DNA from: Gordonia humi
GTDB taxonomy: Bacteria; Actinomycetota; Actinomycetes; Mycobacteriales; Mycobacteriaceae
Length of the DNA stretch: 64,000 nt
Assembly: GCF_014197435.1 (NCBI RefSeq)
Contig: NZ_JACIFP010000001.1
Coordinates: 2,356,001 to 2,420,000 of the forward strand
Reading direction: 5' to 3'
Under the pieces are notes generated by a model, which made no database searches, had not been told where the DNA came from, and saw only the letters and a list, made by a program, of their open reading frames with translations. Positions 35,157 through 43,571 of this stretch are shown here, piece after piece. Both the position numbers and the translations under genes were made by a program. Each line of letters starts with the position of its first letter. Position 1 is the stretch's first letter.

Positions 35157-35615
35157 TCAGCAACTCCCCGGTTCGCCGATCTTCACCGCAGACAGAACGG
35201 CCTCGCCTTCGCCGAATTCCGTACCGGGGTCGGGCGTCTGCGATACGACCACCCAGTTCCGGTCGAGGATCTGAGCGCGGCCCTGGCCGGTAGCGTCCTC
35301 ACTGCGTGAGAAGAAGACGCCCGCCTCCTGGATGCGGTTCTGCGCAGCCTGAAGATTCATACAGACGACGTCGGGCATGATCGCGGTGCTCGCCTGCGTT
35401 GAGCTCTCGACCGCTTCGGTGGTGGTCGTGGTCTCGGCCGCCGTGTCCTCGGTCTCATTGTCGTCATCCGACGACGGTGCGAGCACCGGTGCAGGGATCG
35501 ATGCGCTCGTAGCATCGCTCGGGGGAGTCTCCGCAGTATCAGTGCCGCTCGAGCACCCTGCCAGGGCCAGAACTGCGGCTGCCGACAGGATGGCCGCGGA
35601 CACGGAACGTCGCAT
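35157..35615 (-). CDS. PASTA-like lipoprotein
   Basis: A 152-residue exported lipoprotein: a signal sequence with lipobox LALAGC (Cys at about residue 21), a 50-residue Thr/Asp/Ser-rich spacer, and a C-terminal PASTA-type domain (MPDVVCMNLQAAQNRIQEAG, then VVSQTPDPGTEF). PASTA domains bind peptidoglycan stem or beta-lactam moieties. Role unknown; it is a probable cell-wall-associated protein. Confidence 0.8.
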   Translation of the reverse strand: MRRSVSAAILSAAAVLALAGCSSGTDTAETPPSDATSASIPAPVLAPSSDDDNETEDTAAETTTTTEAVESSTQASTAIMPDVVCMNLQAAQNRIQEAGVFFSRSEDATGQGRAQILDRNWVVVSQTPDPGTEFGEGEAVLSAVKIGEPGSC

Positions 35616-36020
35616 CGACGAGATGCCTTTCGGTAAGGAGAACGGGCCGTCTCATCTTGTCGCTGGAACTGACGTCGTTCCCGTGTATGAGGGATCTTCG
35701 TCTGAACGAATGAATCGACAGTTTCCACATAACCCTTGACGTACACCGAACGTTCGTGCGAGACTGGTATGTCTGCAGCAAACAGCGTTGATCATCTCAC
35801 GGTCCGCGAGCACCGCTGCGAAAACTCCCGAGGTTTCAGGGTCGACGGATCGCGCGCCACACGGCGAAGGCGAACCGGGACAACCTCATCTGACAGGGAC
35901 CCGGACTCTGATCGATCGGCGTGAGGATCACGCCGATCCGGAGCCGGACCGACCCACGACACATGTCGAAGCAGTGGCGCGCCGCGTCGCTGCCCACTAC
36001 TCATGCCAGGAGGCATACAC
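35616..36020. other. Intergenic region without a confident gene
   Basis: About 400 bases between the lipoprotein start and a small frame. It contains a -35-like TTGAC (35736-35740) followed by a 10-bp palindrome CGAACGTTCG (35747-35756) of the sort used by TetR-type regulators. Short open frames here have no recognisable features and I do not call them. Confidence 0.4.
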
Positions 36021-36161
36021 ATGCATACCCACAAGACCGACACCACCGATCTCGATCCGCGCCAGACCGTCTGGTTCCAGATCGACGACGCCACCGGCTT
36101 CTACGTGACCGTCGAGGAGTTCCTCGCCGTCGCACGTTCGCAGCAGCCGATCGCCGCCTGA
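36021..36161 (+). CDS. Small hypothetical protein (46 residues)
   Basis: A 46-codon frame with a textbook AGGAGG ribosome site (36008-36013) seven bases before the ATG. The peptide opens MHTHKTDTTDLDPRQTVWFQ and includes IDDATGFYVTVEEFLAVA; it is acidic and not membrane-embedded. A hairpin follows 16 bases after the stop. The family is not recognised, but ribosome site, codon use and terminator together favour a real gene. Confidence 0.55.
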   Translation: MHTHKTDTTDLDPRQTVWFQIDDATGFYVTVEEFLAVARSQQPIAA

Positions 36162-36176
36162 CCTGCGCGCGTAGAC

Positions 36177-36212
36177 GGGCGAATCCGAGACCGCGAGGCG
36201 TCGGATTCGTCC
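36177..36212 (+). terminator. Hairpin after the small ORF
   Basis: GGGCGAATCCGA and TCGGATTCGTCC form a 12-bp stem (one G-U pair) with a 12-nt loop, 16 bases after the small gene and about 95 bases before nagB. Confidence 0.6.
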
Positions 36213-36306
36213 ATCGAGCGCGCGCGGACGCTCGACCCTCGGTAGCGTGATCGGCAAGCGCGATGAGCGATGTGCCGACCATCGACCCGAGAAGGCAGGG
36301 CTGTCA

Positions 36307-37056
36307 ATGGAAGTCGTGATCACCGACCGTCCCGAACACGTGATGGCCGACATCGTCACGAACGCCGTCGCCGAGGGGGCGACGACCCTGGGACTTGCGA
36401 CCGGGTCGTCGCCGCTGGCGACGTACACCGAACTGATCCGCAGGCACCGGGAAGACGGGCTGTCCTTCCACGGAGTGAACGCCGTCCTGCTCGACGAGTA
36501 CATCGGACTCGAACCGACGCACCCGGAGGCGTACGCCCGATTCATCCGCGACAACTTCACCGACCACGTCGACATCGGCGAGGTCCATTCCCCGGACGGG
36601 ATGAACCCCGACTTTCGGGGTGCCGCCGACGCATACGACGCGTTGATCGCCGACCTCGGCCCGGTGGACGTCCAGATCCTGGGCATCGGCAGCAACGGAC
36701 ACGTCGGCTTCAACGAGCCGTCGTCGTCGCTGACGTCGAGGACGCGGATCAAGACACTCACCGAGAAGACGCGGCAGGACAACGCCCGGTTCTTCGACTC
36801 GATGGACGACGTGCCCATGCACGTCATCACCCAGGGCCTCGGCACGATCAGCGACGCGAAGCACCTCGCCCTCGTCGCGACGGGGGAGGGGAAGGCCGAA
36901 GCGATCGCGGCCGCCGTCGAGGGGCCGCTGTCGGCGTCCTGTCCGGCGTCGATCCTGCAGTGGCATCGGCACGCGACCGTCGTCGTCGACGAGGCGGCGG
37001 CGAGCCGCCTGCGCGACGCCGACTACTACCGATACGTGTACGACCACAAGCCGTAG
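36307..37056 (+). CDS. nagB: Glucosamine-6-phosphate deaminase
   Basis: A 249-residue enzyme converting glucosamine-6-phosphate to fructose-6-phosphate and ammonia. Signatures are [12 protein letters not shown] (substrate phosphate loop), DEYIGL (catalytic Asp) and [13 protein letters not shown]. Length is near the bacterial average, without the longer allosteric C-terminus of E. coli NagB. No nagA is adjacent in the window. Confidence 0.95.
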   Translation: MEVVITDRPEHVMADIVTNAVAEGATTLGLATGSSPLATYTELIRRHREDGLSFHGVNAVLLDEYIGLEPTHPEAYARFIRDNFTDHVDIGEVHSPDGMNPDFRGAADAYDALIADLGPVDVQILGIGSNGHVGFNEPSSSLTSRTRIKTLTEKTRQDNARFFDSMDDVPMHVITQGLGTISDAKHLALVATGEGKAEAIAAAVEGPLSASCPASILQWHRHATVVVDEAAASRLRDADYYRYVYDHKP

Positions 37057-37126
37057 CCCCCTGGTGGAGGTGACCGACCGATCCGATTGCGCGGCACACG
37101 GCCCCCGCGTGGAAGAATGGGACACC

Positions 37127-37990
37127 GTGACGGCGATTCGACTGGACGGCAAACTCACCCGCGACGAGATCTTCACCGACCTCACGACCCGCGTGGACGC
37201 ACTCCGCGCGGCGGGCATCACCCCGGGACTCGGGACGGTGCTCGTCGGCGACGACCCGGGCTCGCAGAGCTACGTGAAGGGCAAGCACTCCGACTGCGCG
37301 AAGGTCGGCATCGCGTCGATCCGCCGGGACCTGCCCGCTGACATCACGCAGGACCAGTTGAACGCCACGATCGACGAACTCAACGCCGACCCGGAGTGCA
37401 CCGGGTACATCGTTCAGCTCCCGCTGCCCAAGCACCTCGACGAGAACGCGGCCCTCGAGCGCATCGCGCCGGAGAAGGACGCGGACGGTCTGCACCCGAT
37501 CAACCTCGGGCGCCTGGTCCTCGGCAAGGCGTCGACCCTGCCGTGCACCCCGCGCGGCGTGATCCACCTGCTCCGCCGCTACGACATTCCGCTCGACGGC
37601 GCGCACGTGACCGTCGTCGGTCGCGGCGTCACCATCGGTCGCCCGATCGGACTGCTGCTGACCCGCCGCAGCGAGAACGCGACCGTCACCCTGTGCCACA
37701 CCGGCACGCGCGACCTCGCGGCCGAGGTCCGCCGCGCCGACATCGTGGTCGCCGCGGCCGGCGTCGCGCATCTGATCACCGCCGACATGGTCAAGCCGGG
37801 GGCCGCCGTCGTCGACGTGGGCGTCTCGCGCACCGACGAGGGACTCAAGGGCGACGTGGCCCCGGACGTCTGGGACGTGGCGGGCGCGGTCTCGCCGAAC
37901 CCGGGCGGCGTGGGCCCCCTGACCCGAGCGTTCCTGCTCGCGAACGTCGTCGAGCGCGCCGAACAACAGCTGGCCGCAGCGAGCGCCTGA
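37127..37990 (+). CDS. folD: Bifunctional methylenetetrahydrofolate dehydrogenase/cyclohydrolase
   Basis: A 287-residue FolD from a GTG ([15 protein letters not shown]). It interconverts 5,10-methylene- and 10-formyl-tetrahydrofolate using NADP. Visible motifs are the Tyr-Lys pair in [43 protein letters not shown], and the NADP loop [15 protein letters not shown]3017 gene follows with a 1-base overlap, the arrangement found throughout actinobacteria. Confidence 0.97.
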   Translation: MTAIRLDGKLTRDEIFTDLTTRVDALRAAGITPGLGTVLVGDDPGSQSYVKGKHSDCAKVGIASIRRDLPADITQDQLNATIDELNADPECTGYIVQLPLPKHLDENAALERIAPEKDADGLHPINLGRLVLGKASTLPCTPRGVIHLLRRYDIPLDGAHVTVVGRGVTIGRPIGLLLTRRSENATVTLCHTGTRDLAAEVRRADIVVAAAGVAHLITADMVKPGAAVVDVGVSRTDEGLKGDVAPDVWDVAGAVSPNPGGVGPLTRAFLLANVVERAEQQLAAASA

Positions 37991-38304
37991 TGACCGACGA
38001 GCGCGTCGACGAGCTCCGCCGGGCCCGGCGGATCCACGGCTGGATCGTGAACATCCCGTTCTACGTGGTGCTCGCGCTGGTCGCGGTGGCCGCCGTGCTC
38101 GTGCTCGTCGACCGCTGGCGTCGCGGCGCGTTCGTCTTCGGAGCGGCGCTGGTCGTCGCCGCGACGATCCGCGCCCTGCTCCCGACATCGCGTGTGGGAC
38201 TGCTACAGATCCGCAGTCGCCCGTTCGACGTCGTGACCATGGCTGCCCTCGGCGCCGCCGTCCTCTGGCTCGCCACGTCGATCGACGCGCTGGGCACGGC
38301 CTGA
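37990..38304 (+). CDS. DUF3017 membrane protein downstream of folD
   Basis: A 104-residue protein with three hydrophobic helices (about residues 21-40, 46-65 and 81-98) and a charged N-terminus ([17 protein letters not shown]). The start codon overlaps the folD stop. DUF3017 proteins always neighbour folD in actinobacteria but have no known function. The last 100 bases overlap the convergent EamA gene. Confidence 0.85.
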   Translation: MTDERVDELRRARRIHGWIVNIPFYVVLALVAVAAVLVLVDRWRRGAFVFGAALVVAATIRALLPTSRVGLLQIRSRPFDVVTMAALGAAVLWLATSIDALGTA

Positions 38305-39174
38305 CCGGCGAATGCTGCCGAAGAGCACACCGGACACCACCAGCACGGCTCCCGCGATCTCGACCGGACGCACGGACTGATCCAGCATCAGCCAGGCCGT
38401 CGTCATCCCGACCACGGGAACGAGCATCGAGAACGGGGCCACGACGCTCGCCGGATACCTGGACATCAGCCAGGTCCACACGCCCGATCCGAGGACTGTC
38501 GCGACGACCACGGTGAACAGCAGTCCGAGATCGGCGGGCAGACCGTCGAGAGTGAACGCGGTGCGAACCGATTCGCCGATCTCCGCGGGCCCCTCGACCA
38601 GCAGGCTCACGGCGAGCATCGGGATCGGCGGCACCACCGTCATCCACAGCATCAGCCGAAACGGATCCGCCGTTCGTGCCTGTCGGTTGCAGACATTGCC
38701 GATCGCCCACCCGAACGCGCCCGCGAGGGTGAGCAGAAACGGCAGGATCGCCGCGTGCTCGGCACGCTGCCAGCCGACGACCGCGAGTCCGGTGACGGCG
38801 ACGACGATGCCGACCACCTGGCGAGTCGACAGCCGCTCGCTCAGGAATGTCGCGCCGAGGAGGACGGTGAACGGCGCCGACGCCTGCAGTACGAGCGACG
38901 CCAGACCGGCGGGCATCCCGGCCGACATGCCCCAGTACAGGAATGCGAACTGCAGGACGCCGAACCCGACACCGTAGCCGATCAGCCAGCGAGTCGGAAC
39001 CGCCGGGCGGGGTACGAACAGCACCGTCGGAATCGCGATGAGGGCGAAGCGGACCACCACGAGGAACATCGGTGCGAACGTGTCCAAGGAGTAGTCGATG
39101 GCGATGAAGTTGACGCCCCAGACAGCGGCGACGAGGACGGCGAGAGCGATATGGCGGGAGGGCACGTCATCCAT
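38203..39174 (-). CDS. EamA-family (DMT) transporter
   Basis: A 323-residue protein with ten predicted helices in two EamA repeats (first repeat to about 140, second from about 148). The basic tail from about residue 292 is antisense to the DUF3017 gene. EamA transporters export amino acids or other metabolites (O-acetylserine type). A LysR gene is divergent across a 63-bp gap with palindromes, so substrate-induced control is likely. Confidence 0.85.
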   Translation of the reverse strand: MDDVPSRHIALAVLVAAVWGVNFIAIDYSLDTFAPMFLVVVRFALIAIPTVLFVPRPAVPTRWLIGYGVGFGVLQFAFLYWGMSAGMPAGLASLVLQASAPFTVLLGATFLSERLSTRQVVGIVVAVTGLAVVGWQRAEHAAILPFLLTLAGAFGWAIGNVCNRQARTADPFRLMLWMTVVPPIPMLAVSLLVEGPAEIGESVRTAFTLDGLPADLGLLFTVVVATVLGSGVWTWLMSRYPASVVAPFSMLVPVVGMTTAWLMLDQSVRPVEIAGAVLVVSGVLFGSIRRSGRAQRVDRRGEPEDGGAEGSHGHDVERATADL

Positions 39175-39190
39175 CGTCCCGCCGTTGACA

Positions 39191-39228
39191 TTTCAGTACA
39201 ACTGAAAACATCTACATCGACACTGTAG
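39191..39228. promoter_or_regulatory. LysR-type operator between the EamA transporter and lysR genes
   Basis: Two symmetric elements: TTTCAG-N5-CTGAAA (39191-39207) and CTACA-N7-TGTAG (39212-39228). They fill the divergent intergenic space, as expected for LysR recognition and activation sites. Confidence 0.6.
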
Positions 39229-39237
39229 TTTGGCTGC

Positions 39238-40134
39238 ATGGACGTGCGTCATCTGGAGCTGCTGCGCGAATTGGCCGACCGCGGCAGCATCACCGCCGTC
39301 GCGCGGGCCTCCCATCGGACGGTGTCGGCGGTCTCCCAGCAGCTGCGGACCGCTCAACGCGAGTTCGGGATGGCCCTCACCGAACCGGACGGACGAGGGC
39401 TGCGACTGACCGAGGCGGGCCGTCTGCTGGCCGACGGCGGCCGTCGAGTGCAGACGACGGTGGCGCAGGTCCAGGCCGAATGGGACGCCTACCGGAACGA
39501 CGCGGGCGGATCGGTCTCCATCCTGGCGTTCCCGAGCTCCGCGGCGGTGTTCTACCCCGCGGTCGTGGCCGCCGCCGATCTCGCGGGCATCGACCTGAGG
39601 CTCGACGACGCGGACCTCGCCGAGGTCGAGTTCGCCGAGCGCACGGCCGATTACGACATCGTCGTCGCGCACAGTCTGGACCGTCGACGACCGGCCGGGA
39701 CCGACGGCCTCGTGGTGCGCCAGGTGGCCGTCGAGCCGCTCGACATCGCGATGGCGCCCGGGCATCCGCTCGCCGCGCTGCCGACCCTGCGGGCCGCAGA
39801 CCTCGCGGGGCAGCGCTGGATCGGCGTTCCCGAGGGCTATCCGTTCGATTCGGTGCTGCGCGGGATAGCCGCGACGCTCGACGAGACTCTCGACGTCCGT
39901 CAGCGGCTCCGGGACAATCGGGTGGCCGAGTCGTTGGTCAGGACCGGAGACGTGCTCGCCGTGCTGCCGCGGTTCACCACCGTGCCCGACGACGGCCTGG
40001 TCCTCCGCGAGATCGTCGACGTGCCCGCGGAGAGGACCTTGTCGGCGATCATGAGGCCCGACCGGGCGCGGCGCCGTGCGGTGACGACCGTCCTCGACGC
40101 GATCGTCGAGGCGATGACGTCCGCCGCTGGGTGA
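39238..40134 (+). CDS. LysR-family transcriptional regulator
   Basis: A 298-residue regulator: N-terminal winged helix (MDVRHLELLRELADRGSITA, with the HTH in HRTVSAVSQQLRTAQREFG) and a C-terminal periplasmic-binding-like effector domain from about residue 92. It is divergent from the EamA transporter and presumably controls it. The ligand is unknown. Confidence 0.9.
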   Translation: MDVRHLELLRELADRGSITAVARASHRTVSAVSQQLRTAQREFGMALTEPDGRGLRLTEAGRLLADGGRRVQTTVAQVQAEWDAYRNDAGGSVSILAFPSSAAVFYPAVVAAADLAGIDLRLDDADLAEVEFAERTADYDIVVAHSLDRRRPAGTDGLVVRQVAVEPLDIAMAPGHPLAALPTLRAADLAGQRWIGVPEGYPFDSVLRGIAATLDETLDVRQRLRDNRVAESLVRTGDVLAVLPRFTTVPDDGLVLREIVDVPAERTLSAIMRPDRARRRAVTTVLDAIVEAMTSAAG

Positions 40135-40156
40135 GACGAGTGTGTCACGGTGGAGT

Positions 40157-40531
40157 ATGCACGAAACCACCGACACCGACCTGTATCGCCGTTGGATCGA
40201 CGACCTGTGGAACGGTCCCAAGGATCGAGGCAAGCTCGCCGCCGCGGCGGAGGAGTTCGTCGATGAGGACTTCGTGGGGCACTGGCCGACGATGGATGTG
40301 ATCGGTCCCGGCAAACTCGCAGCGCTGGTCGCCGCGGTGAAGGCCACGCACACCGGTCTCGAGTACCGCCTGGAAGTGGAGCCGTTCGCCGGAGACGGCC
40401 ACGTCGCCGCCCGCTGGATCAGTCACGGCGCCGTGCGCGCCGGTCAGACGACGCACGGTTCGGGCAACGACATCCTGCGCGTCGAGAACGGGCGGATCGT
40501 CGAATGCTGGGTGGCGTCGCCGGGCGTGTGA
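40157..40531 (+). CDS. SnoaL-like ester-cyclase/NTF2-fold protein
   Basis: A 124-residue protein starting MHETTDTDLYRRWIDDLWN. It has the NTF2-fold pattern of SnoaL-type proteins (FVDEDFVGHWPTMDVIGPGK, then VAARWISHGA, and a terminal GRIVECWVA). Such proteins are small lyases, cyclases or binding domains. It starts 22 bases after the LysR gene and may be co-transcribed with it. Confidence 0.75.
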   Translation: MHETTDTDLYRRWIDDLWNGPKDRGKLAAAAEEFVDEDFVGHWPTMDVIGPGKLAALVAAVKATHTGLEYRLEVEPFAGDGHVAARWISHGAVRAGQTTHGSGNDILRVENGRIVECWVASPGV

Positions 40532-40545
40532 GTGGCGGGTTCTCT

Positions 40546-40574
40546 CCGCCGGTCGAGCGAGTCCGGACCGGCGG
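40546..40574. terminator. Bidirectional hairpin between the SnoaL-like gene and metX
   Basis: CCGCCGGTC and GACCGGCGG form a 9-bp perfect stem with an 11-nt loop, directly abutting the metX stop on the other strand; a convergent-gene terminator. Confidence 0.6.
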
Positions 40575-41729
40575 TCAGCGGCGCTGCGACCGCACCAACT
40601 CCAGCGCCTCGCCGAGCAGCTCGCCGATGGGCTCCTTCGCGGTGAGGAAGCCGTCGTGGCCCGCGTCGGAGGAGATCACGCGCAGGTCGCCGACCGTGTG
40701 GGCGAGCTCGTCGGCGATCTGCTGTTGCTGGTAGATCGGGTACAAGCGGTCCGAGTCGATGCCGCCGACGATGGTCGGCACGGCGCAGGCGTTGAGGGCG
40801 GCCCGCCAGCCGCCGCGGCCGCGGCCCACGTCGTGGTTGTTGAGCACCTCCGAGAGGGCGACGTAGCTGCCCGGGTCGAAGCGCGACTTGAGCTTCTCCG
40901 ACTGGTATTCGAGGTAGCTGGCGATCGCGTAGCGGCCGCCGGTCAGCGGATCCTCGTCGCCCTGCGGTTGATTCTCGAACCGCTCGTCCAGCTCGCGTCC
41001 GCTGCGATACGACAGGTGCGCCACCCGGCGGGCGATGCCCATGCCGGCCATCGGCTCGCGGCCGGTGCCGTAGTAGTCGCCGCACTGCCAGTCGGCGTCG
41101 GCCTTGATGGCCGCGATCTGCGTGCTCTGGGTGCCGATCTGGTCGCCCGAGGCGTGGGGGCCGACGGCGAGCACCAGCGCGGCGTCGATCCTGTCCGGAT
41201 GGCTGACCGCCCACTCGAGTGCGCGGGCGCCGCCCATCGATCCGCCGGCGACGACGGCGAACCGCTCGATGCCGACCGCCGAGAAGGCGGTCCGCTCCGA
41301 ACGCACGAGGTCGCGCACGGTCAGCAACGGGAAACGCGAACCCCACGGCTTGCCGTCGGGGGCCGGGGAACCGGGACCGGTGGAGCCGTAGCATCCGCCG
41401 ATCGCGTTGGGGGCGACGACGCACCACTCGTCGGTGTCGACGGCCGCGCCGGGGCCGATCAGGCCGTCCCACCATCCGGTCATCGAGAACCGTTCGTCGG
41501 CGGGGCCGGTCACATGGGAGTTGCCGGTCAACGCGTGCAGCGCGAGCACGATGTTGTCGCGTGCGGCGTTGGGCCGACCCCACTTCTGAAAGGTGACCGT
41601 GACATCGGCGAGGACCGCCCCCGAATCGAGGGACAGATCGCCGATGCGCACGGCGACGTCCGACCCGTCCGGGGCCGCGGCCCAGTCCGGGTCGAACGCC
41701 GTGGCGGCCGGGTCGAGGATCACCGACAC
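40575..41729 (-). CDS. metX: Homoserine O-acetyltransferase
   Basis: A 384-residue alpha/beta-hydrolase-fold acetyltransferase from a GTG. The nucleophile is in [14 protein letters not shown], the aspartate in GIDSDRLYP and the histidine in DAGHDGFL. It makes O-acetylhomoserine for methionine synthesis, the substrate of metY just upstream (25-bp gap). Both genes form an operon under the SAM-IV riboswitch. Equivalent to M. tuberculosis metA (Rv3341). Confidence 0.96.
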   Translation of the reverse strand: MSVILDPAATAFDPDWAAAPDGSDVAVRIGDLSLDSGAVLADVTVTFQKWGRPNAARDNIVLALHALTGNSHVTGPADERFSMTGWWDGLIGPGAAVDTDEWCVVAPNAIGGCYGSTGPGSPAPDGKPWGSRFPLLTVRDLVRSERTAFSAVGIERFAVVAGGSMGGARALEWAVSHPDRIDAALVLAVGPHASGDQIGTQSTQIAAIKADADWQCGDYYGTGREPMAGMGIARRVAHLSYRSGRELDERFENQPQGDEDPLTGGRYAIASYLEYQSEKLKSRFDPGSYVALSEVLNNHDVGRGRGGWRAALNACAVPTIVGGIDSDRLYPIYQQQQIADELAHTVGDLRVISSDAGHDGFLTAKEPIGELLGEALELVRSQRR

Positions 41730-41754
41730 CGGACGCCTCCTTCGTGAGTTCGAA

Positions 41755-43056
41755 TCACTTGGCGGCCTTGAAGCCCTCGGTCAGGTCGGCCAGGATGTCG
41801 TCGATGCCCTCGATGCCGACGGCCAGGCGCACCAGTCCCGGTGTCACACCCGCGGACAGCAGTTCCTCCTCGGTCAGCTGGCTGTGCGTGGTGGACGCCG
41901 GGTGGATCACCAGTGAACGCACGTCGCCGATGTTCGCGACGTGGCTGTGCAGGGTGAGAGCGTTGACGAACTTCTTGCCGGCCTCGACGCCGCCGTCGAT
42001 CTCGAACGCGATGATCGCGCCCTGGCCCTTGGGCAGGAGCCGCTGGCCGATCTCGTAGTACGGCGACGACTCGAGACCGGCGTAGGTCACGCTGGTCACC
42101 TGGTCGTGCCCGTCGAGGAACGCCGCGACCTTCTGCGCGTTGGCGACGTGGCGCTCCACGCGCAGGCTCAGGGTCTCGATGCCCTGGGCCAGCAGGAACG
42201 CGTTGAACGGCGAGATGGCCGAACCGGTGTCACGCAGCAACTGCACGCGCGCCTTGAGCGCGTAGGCGGGTGCGCCCAGGTCGGCGAACACGACGCCGTT
42301 GTAGCTGGGGTCCGGGGTGGTGAAGCCGGGGAACAGGTCCTGACCGTCGCGCTGCACACGCCAGTCGAAGGTGCCGCCGTCGATCAGGACGCCGCCGATC
42401 GAGTTGCCGTGTCCGCCGATGTACTTGGTGGCCGAGTGGACGACGACGTCGGCGCCGAGCTTGAGCGGATTCAGCAGGTACGGGGTGGCGACCGTGTTGT
42501 CGACGATCAGCGGCAGCCCGGCGTCGTGCGCCACCTTCGCCAGGCCCTCGACGTCGAGGATCTGGTTGTGCGGGTTCGAGATCGTCTCGGCGAACACGGC
42601 GCGCGTGTTCGGCTTGATCGCGGCCTTCCAGGACTCGAGGTCGTCGGGATCCTCGACGAACGAGACCTCGACGCCGAACTTGGGCAGGGTGTAGTTGAAG
42701 AGGTTGAACGTGCCGCCGTAGATGCGCGGGCTCGAGACGACGTGCCCGCCGGCTTCGACGATGTTCTGGACGGCGTACGTGGTCGCCGCCATGCCGGAGG
42801 ACACCAGGAGCGCGGCGACGCCGCCCTCGAGCGCGGCCAGGCGCTGCTCGACGGTGTCCTGCGTCGGGTTCATGATGCGGGTGTAGATGTTGCCCGGCTC
42901 GGCGAGTGAGAACAGATTCGCGGCGTGGTCGGTGTCGTTGAATACGTACGACGTGGTCTGGTAGATCGGGAGGGCGCGAGCATTGGTGGTCGCGTCCACG
43001 ACCTGCCCGGCGTGAACCTGGGTGGTCTCGAAGCTCCAGTTTGCGGCGTCAGACAT
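41755..43056 (-). CDS. metY: O-acetylhomoserine sulfhydrylase
   Basis: A 433-residue PLP enzyme of the Cys/Met metabolism family. The PLP lysine is in [13 protein letters not shown] and the start is [17 protein letters not shown]. It makes homocysteine from O-acetylhomoserine and sulfide. It is the first gene of the metY-metX operon, with a SAM-IV riboswitch in the leader. Equivalent to Rv3340 of M. tuberculosis. Confidence 0.96.
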   Translation of the reverse strand: MSDAANWSFETTQVHAGQVVDATTNARALPIYQTTSYVFNDTDHAANLFSLAEPGNIYTRIMNPTQDTVEQRLAALEGGVAALLVSSGMAATTYAVQNIVEAGGHVVSSPRIYGGTFNLFNYTLPKFGVEVSFVEDPDDLESWKAAIKPNTRAVFAETISNPHNQILDVEGLAKVAHDAGLPLIVDNTVATPYLLNPLKLGADVVVHSATKYIGGHGNSIGGVLIDGGTFDWRVQRDGQDLFPGFTTPDPSYNGVVFADLGAPAYALKARVQLLRDTGSAISPFNAFLLAQGIETLSLRVERHVANAQKVAAFLDGHDQVTSVTYAGLESSPYYEIGQRLLPKGQGAIIAFEIDGGVEAGKKFVNALTLHSHVANIGDVRSLVIHPASTTHSQLTEEELLSAGVTPGLVRLAVGIEGIDDILADLTEGFKAAK

Positions 43057-43085
43057 GAGACGTCATCACTTTCTTCTGGTCGGCC

Positions 43086-43129
43086 GGGCGCACTGCCCGC
43101 TTGTTCCTTGGGTCCGACCTTCGGACCCG
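43086..43129 (-). promoter_or_regulatory. Expression-platform hairpins of the metY riboswitch
   Basis: Downstream of the aptamer on the minus strand are GGGTCCGA-AGG-TCGGACCC (43129-43111), whose 5' arm includes the aptamer's final GGGTC, and CGGGC-AGTGC-GCCCG (43100-43086), about 30 bases before the metY start. They are positioned to transmit SAM binding to transcription or translation; the mechanism is not shown by sequence alone. Confidence 0.5.
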
Positions 43130-43245
43130 CGCTTGCGGCGACGAAGCTTCGCCCCGTTGCCGCCAGGTCATCACCCGGAGCACCCCACCGCGGTTGGAGG
43201 GTTGCCGGTCAGCAAGCCGGGGCTCACTGCTGACGCTCATGACCT
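43124..43245 (-). ncRNA. SAM-IV riboswitch controlling metY-metX
   Basis: About 122 nt in the metY leader match the SAM-IV aptamer: a 5' P1 strand GGUCAUGAGC, the core CCCCGGCUUGCUG, GGCAACCCUCCAACCGCGGU, GGGGUGCUCCGGGUGAUGACC (core shown in parts), a variable extra stem, and a 3' GCAAGCGCGG that forms the pseudoknot with CCGCG. SAM-IV is known only from actinobacteria, upstream of methionine genes. High SAM is expected to switch off metY and metX. Confidence 0.93.
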
Positions 43246-43418
43246 GAGAACGAGAGTATCGCACGCGTGTACTCGGGTGAGAATGCCCGAACCTCCCGGG
43301 CCTGAAACCCTTTCGCCGCCGTGCGAACCTGTGCTAACAGGCAGCCGTCCGACAGTCGACTGGCAAGCGTCGTCTGATCGATCGACATGCGCGGGCGCGC
43401 TCCACCCCATGCTATTAG

Positions 43419-43437
43419 TGAGGCATGCCTAACCTCA
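43419..43437 (+). promoter_or_regulatory. Possible DtxR/IdeR box upstream of the cutinase-like gene
   Basis: TGAGGCATGCCTAACCTCA agrees with TWAGGTWAGSCTWACCTWA at 15 of 19 positions. It covers the ATG at 43425, which supports translation starting downstream at the GTG. Weaker than the sdh box. Confidence 0.4.
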
Positions 43438-43571
43438 ATAGCAAACGAGAGTGCAACAGTGCGGATACGTTCTGTAGCGCCGATGCGACGGACCGGGTCG
43501 ACCGTGTGAACTCTGCGCCACATGTGATCTGCGTCGTACGGAAGCGACTCCGGGCGCTCAACGATCTGGGA

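Noticed and set aside
35769..36020. Short frames between the lipoprotein and the 46-residue gene
   Set aside because: No ribosome site, no domain and codon use unlike neighbours; left as intergenic.
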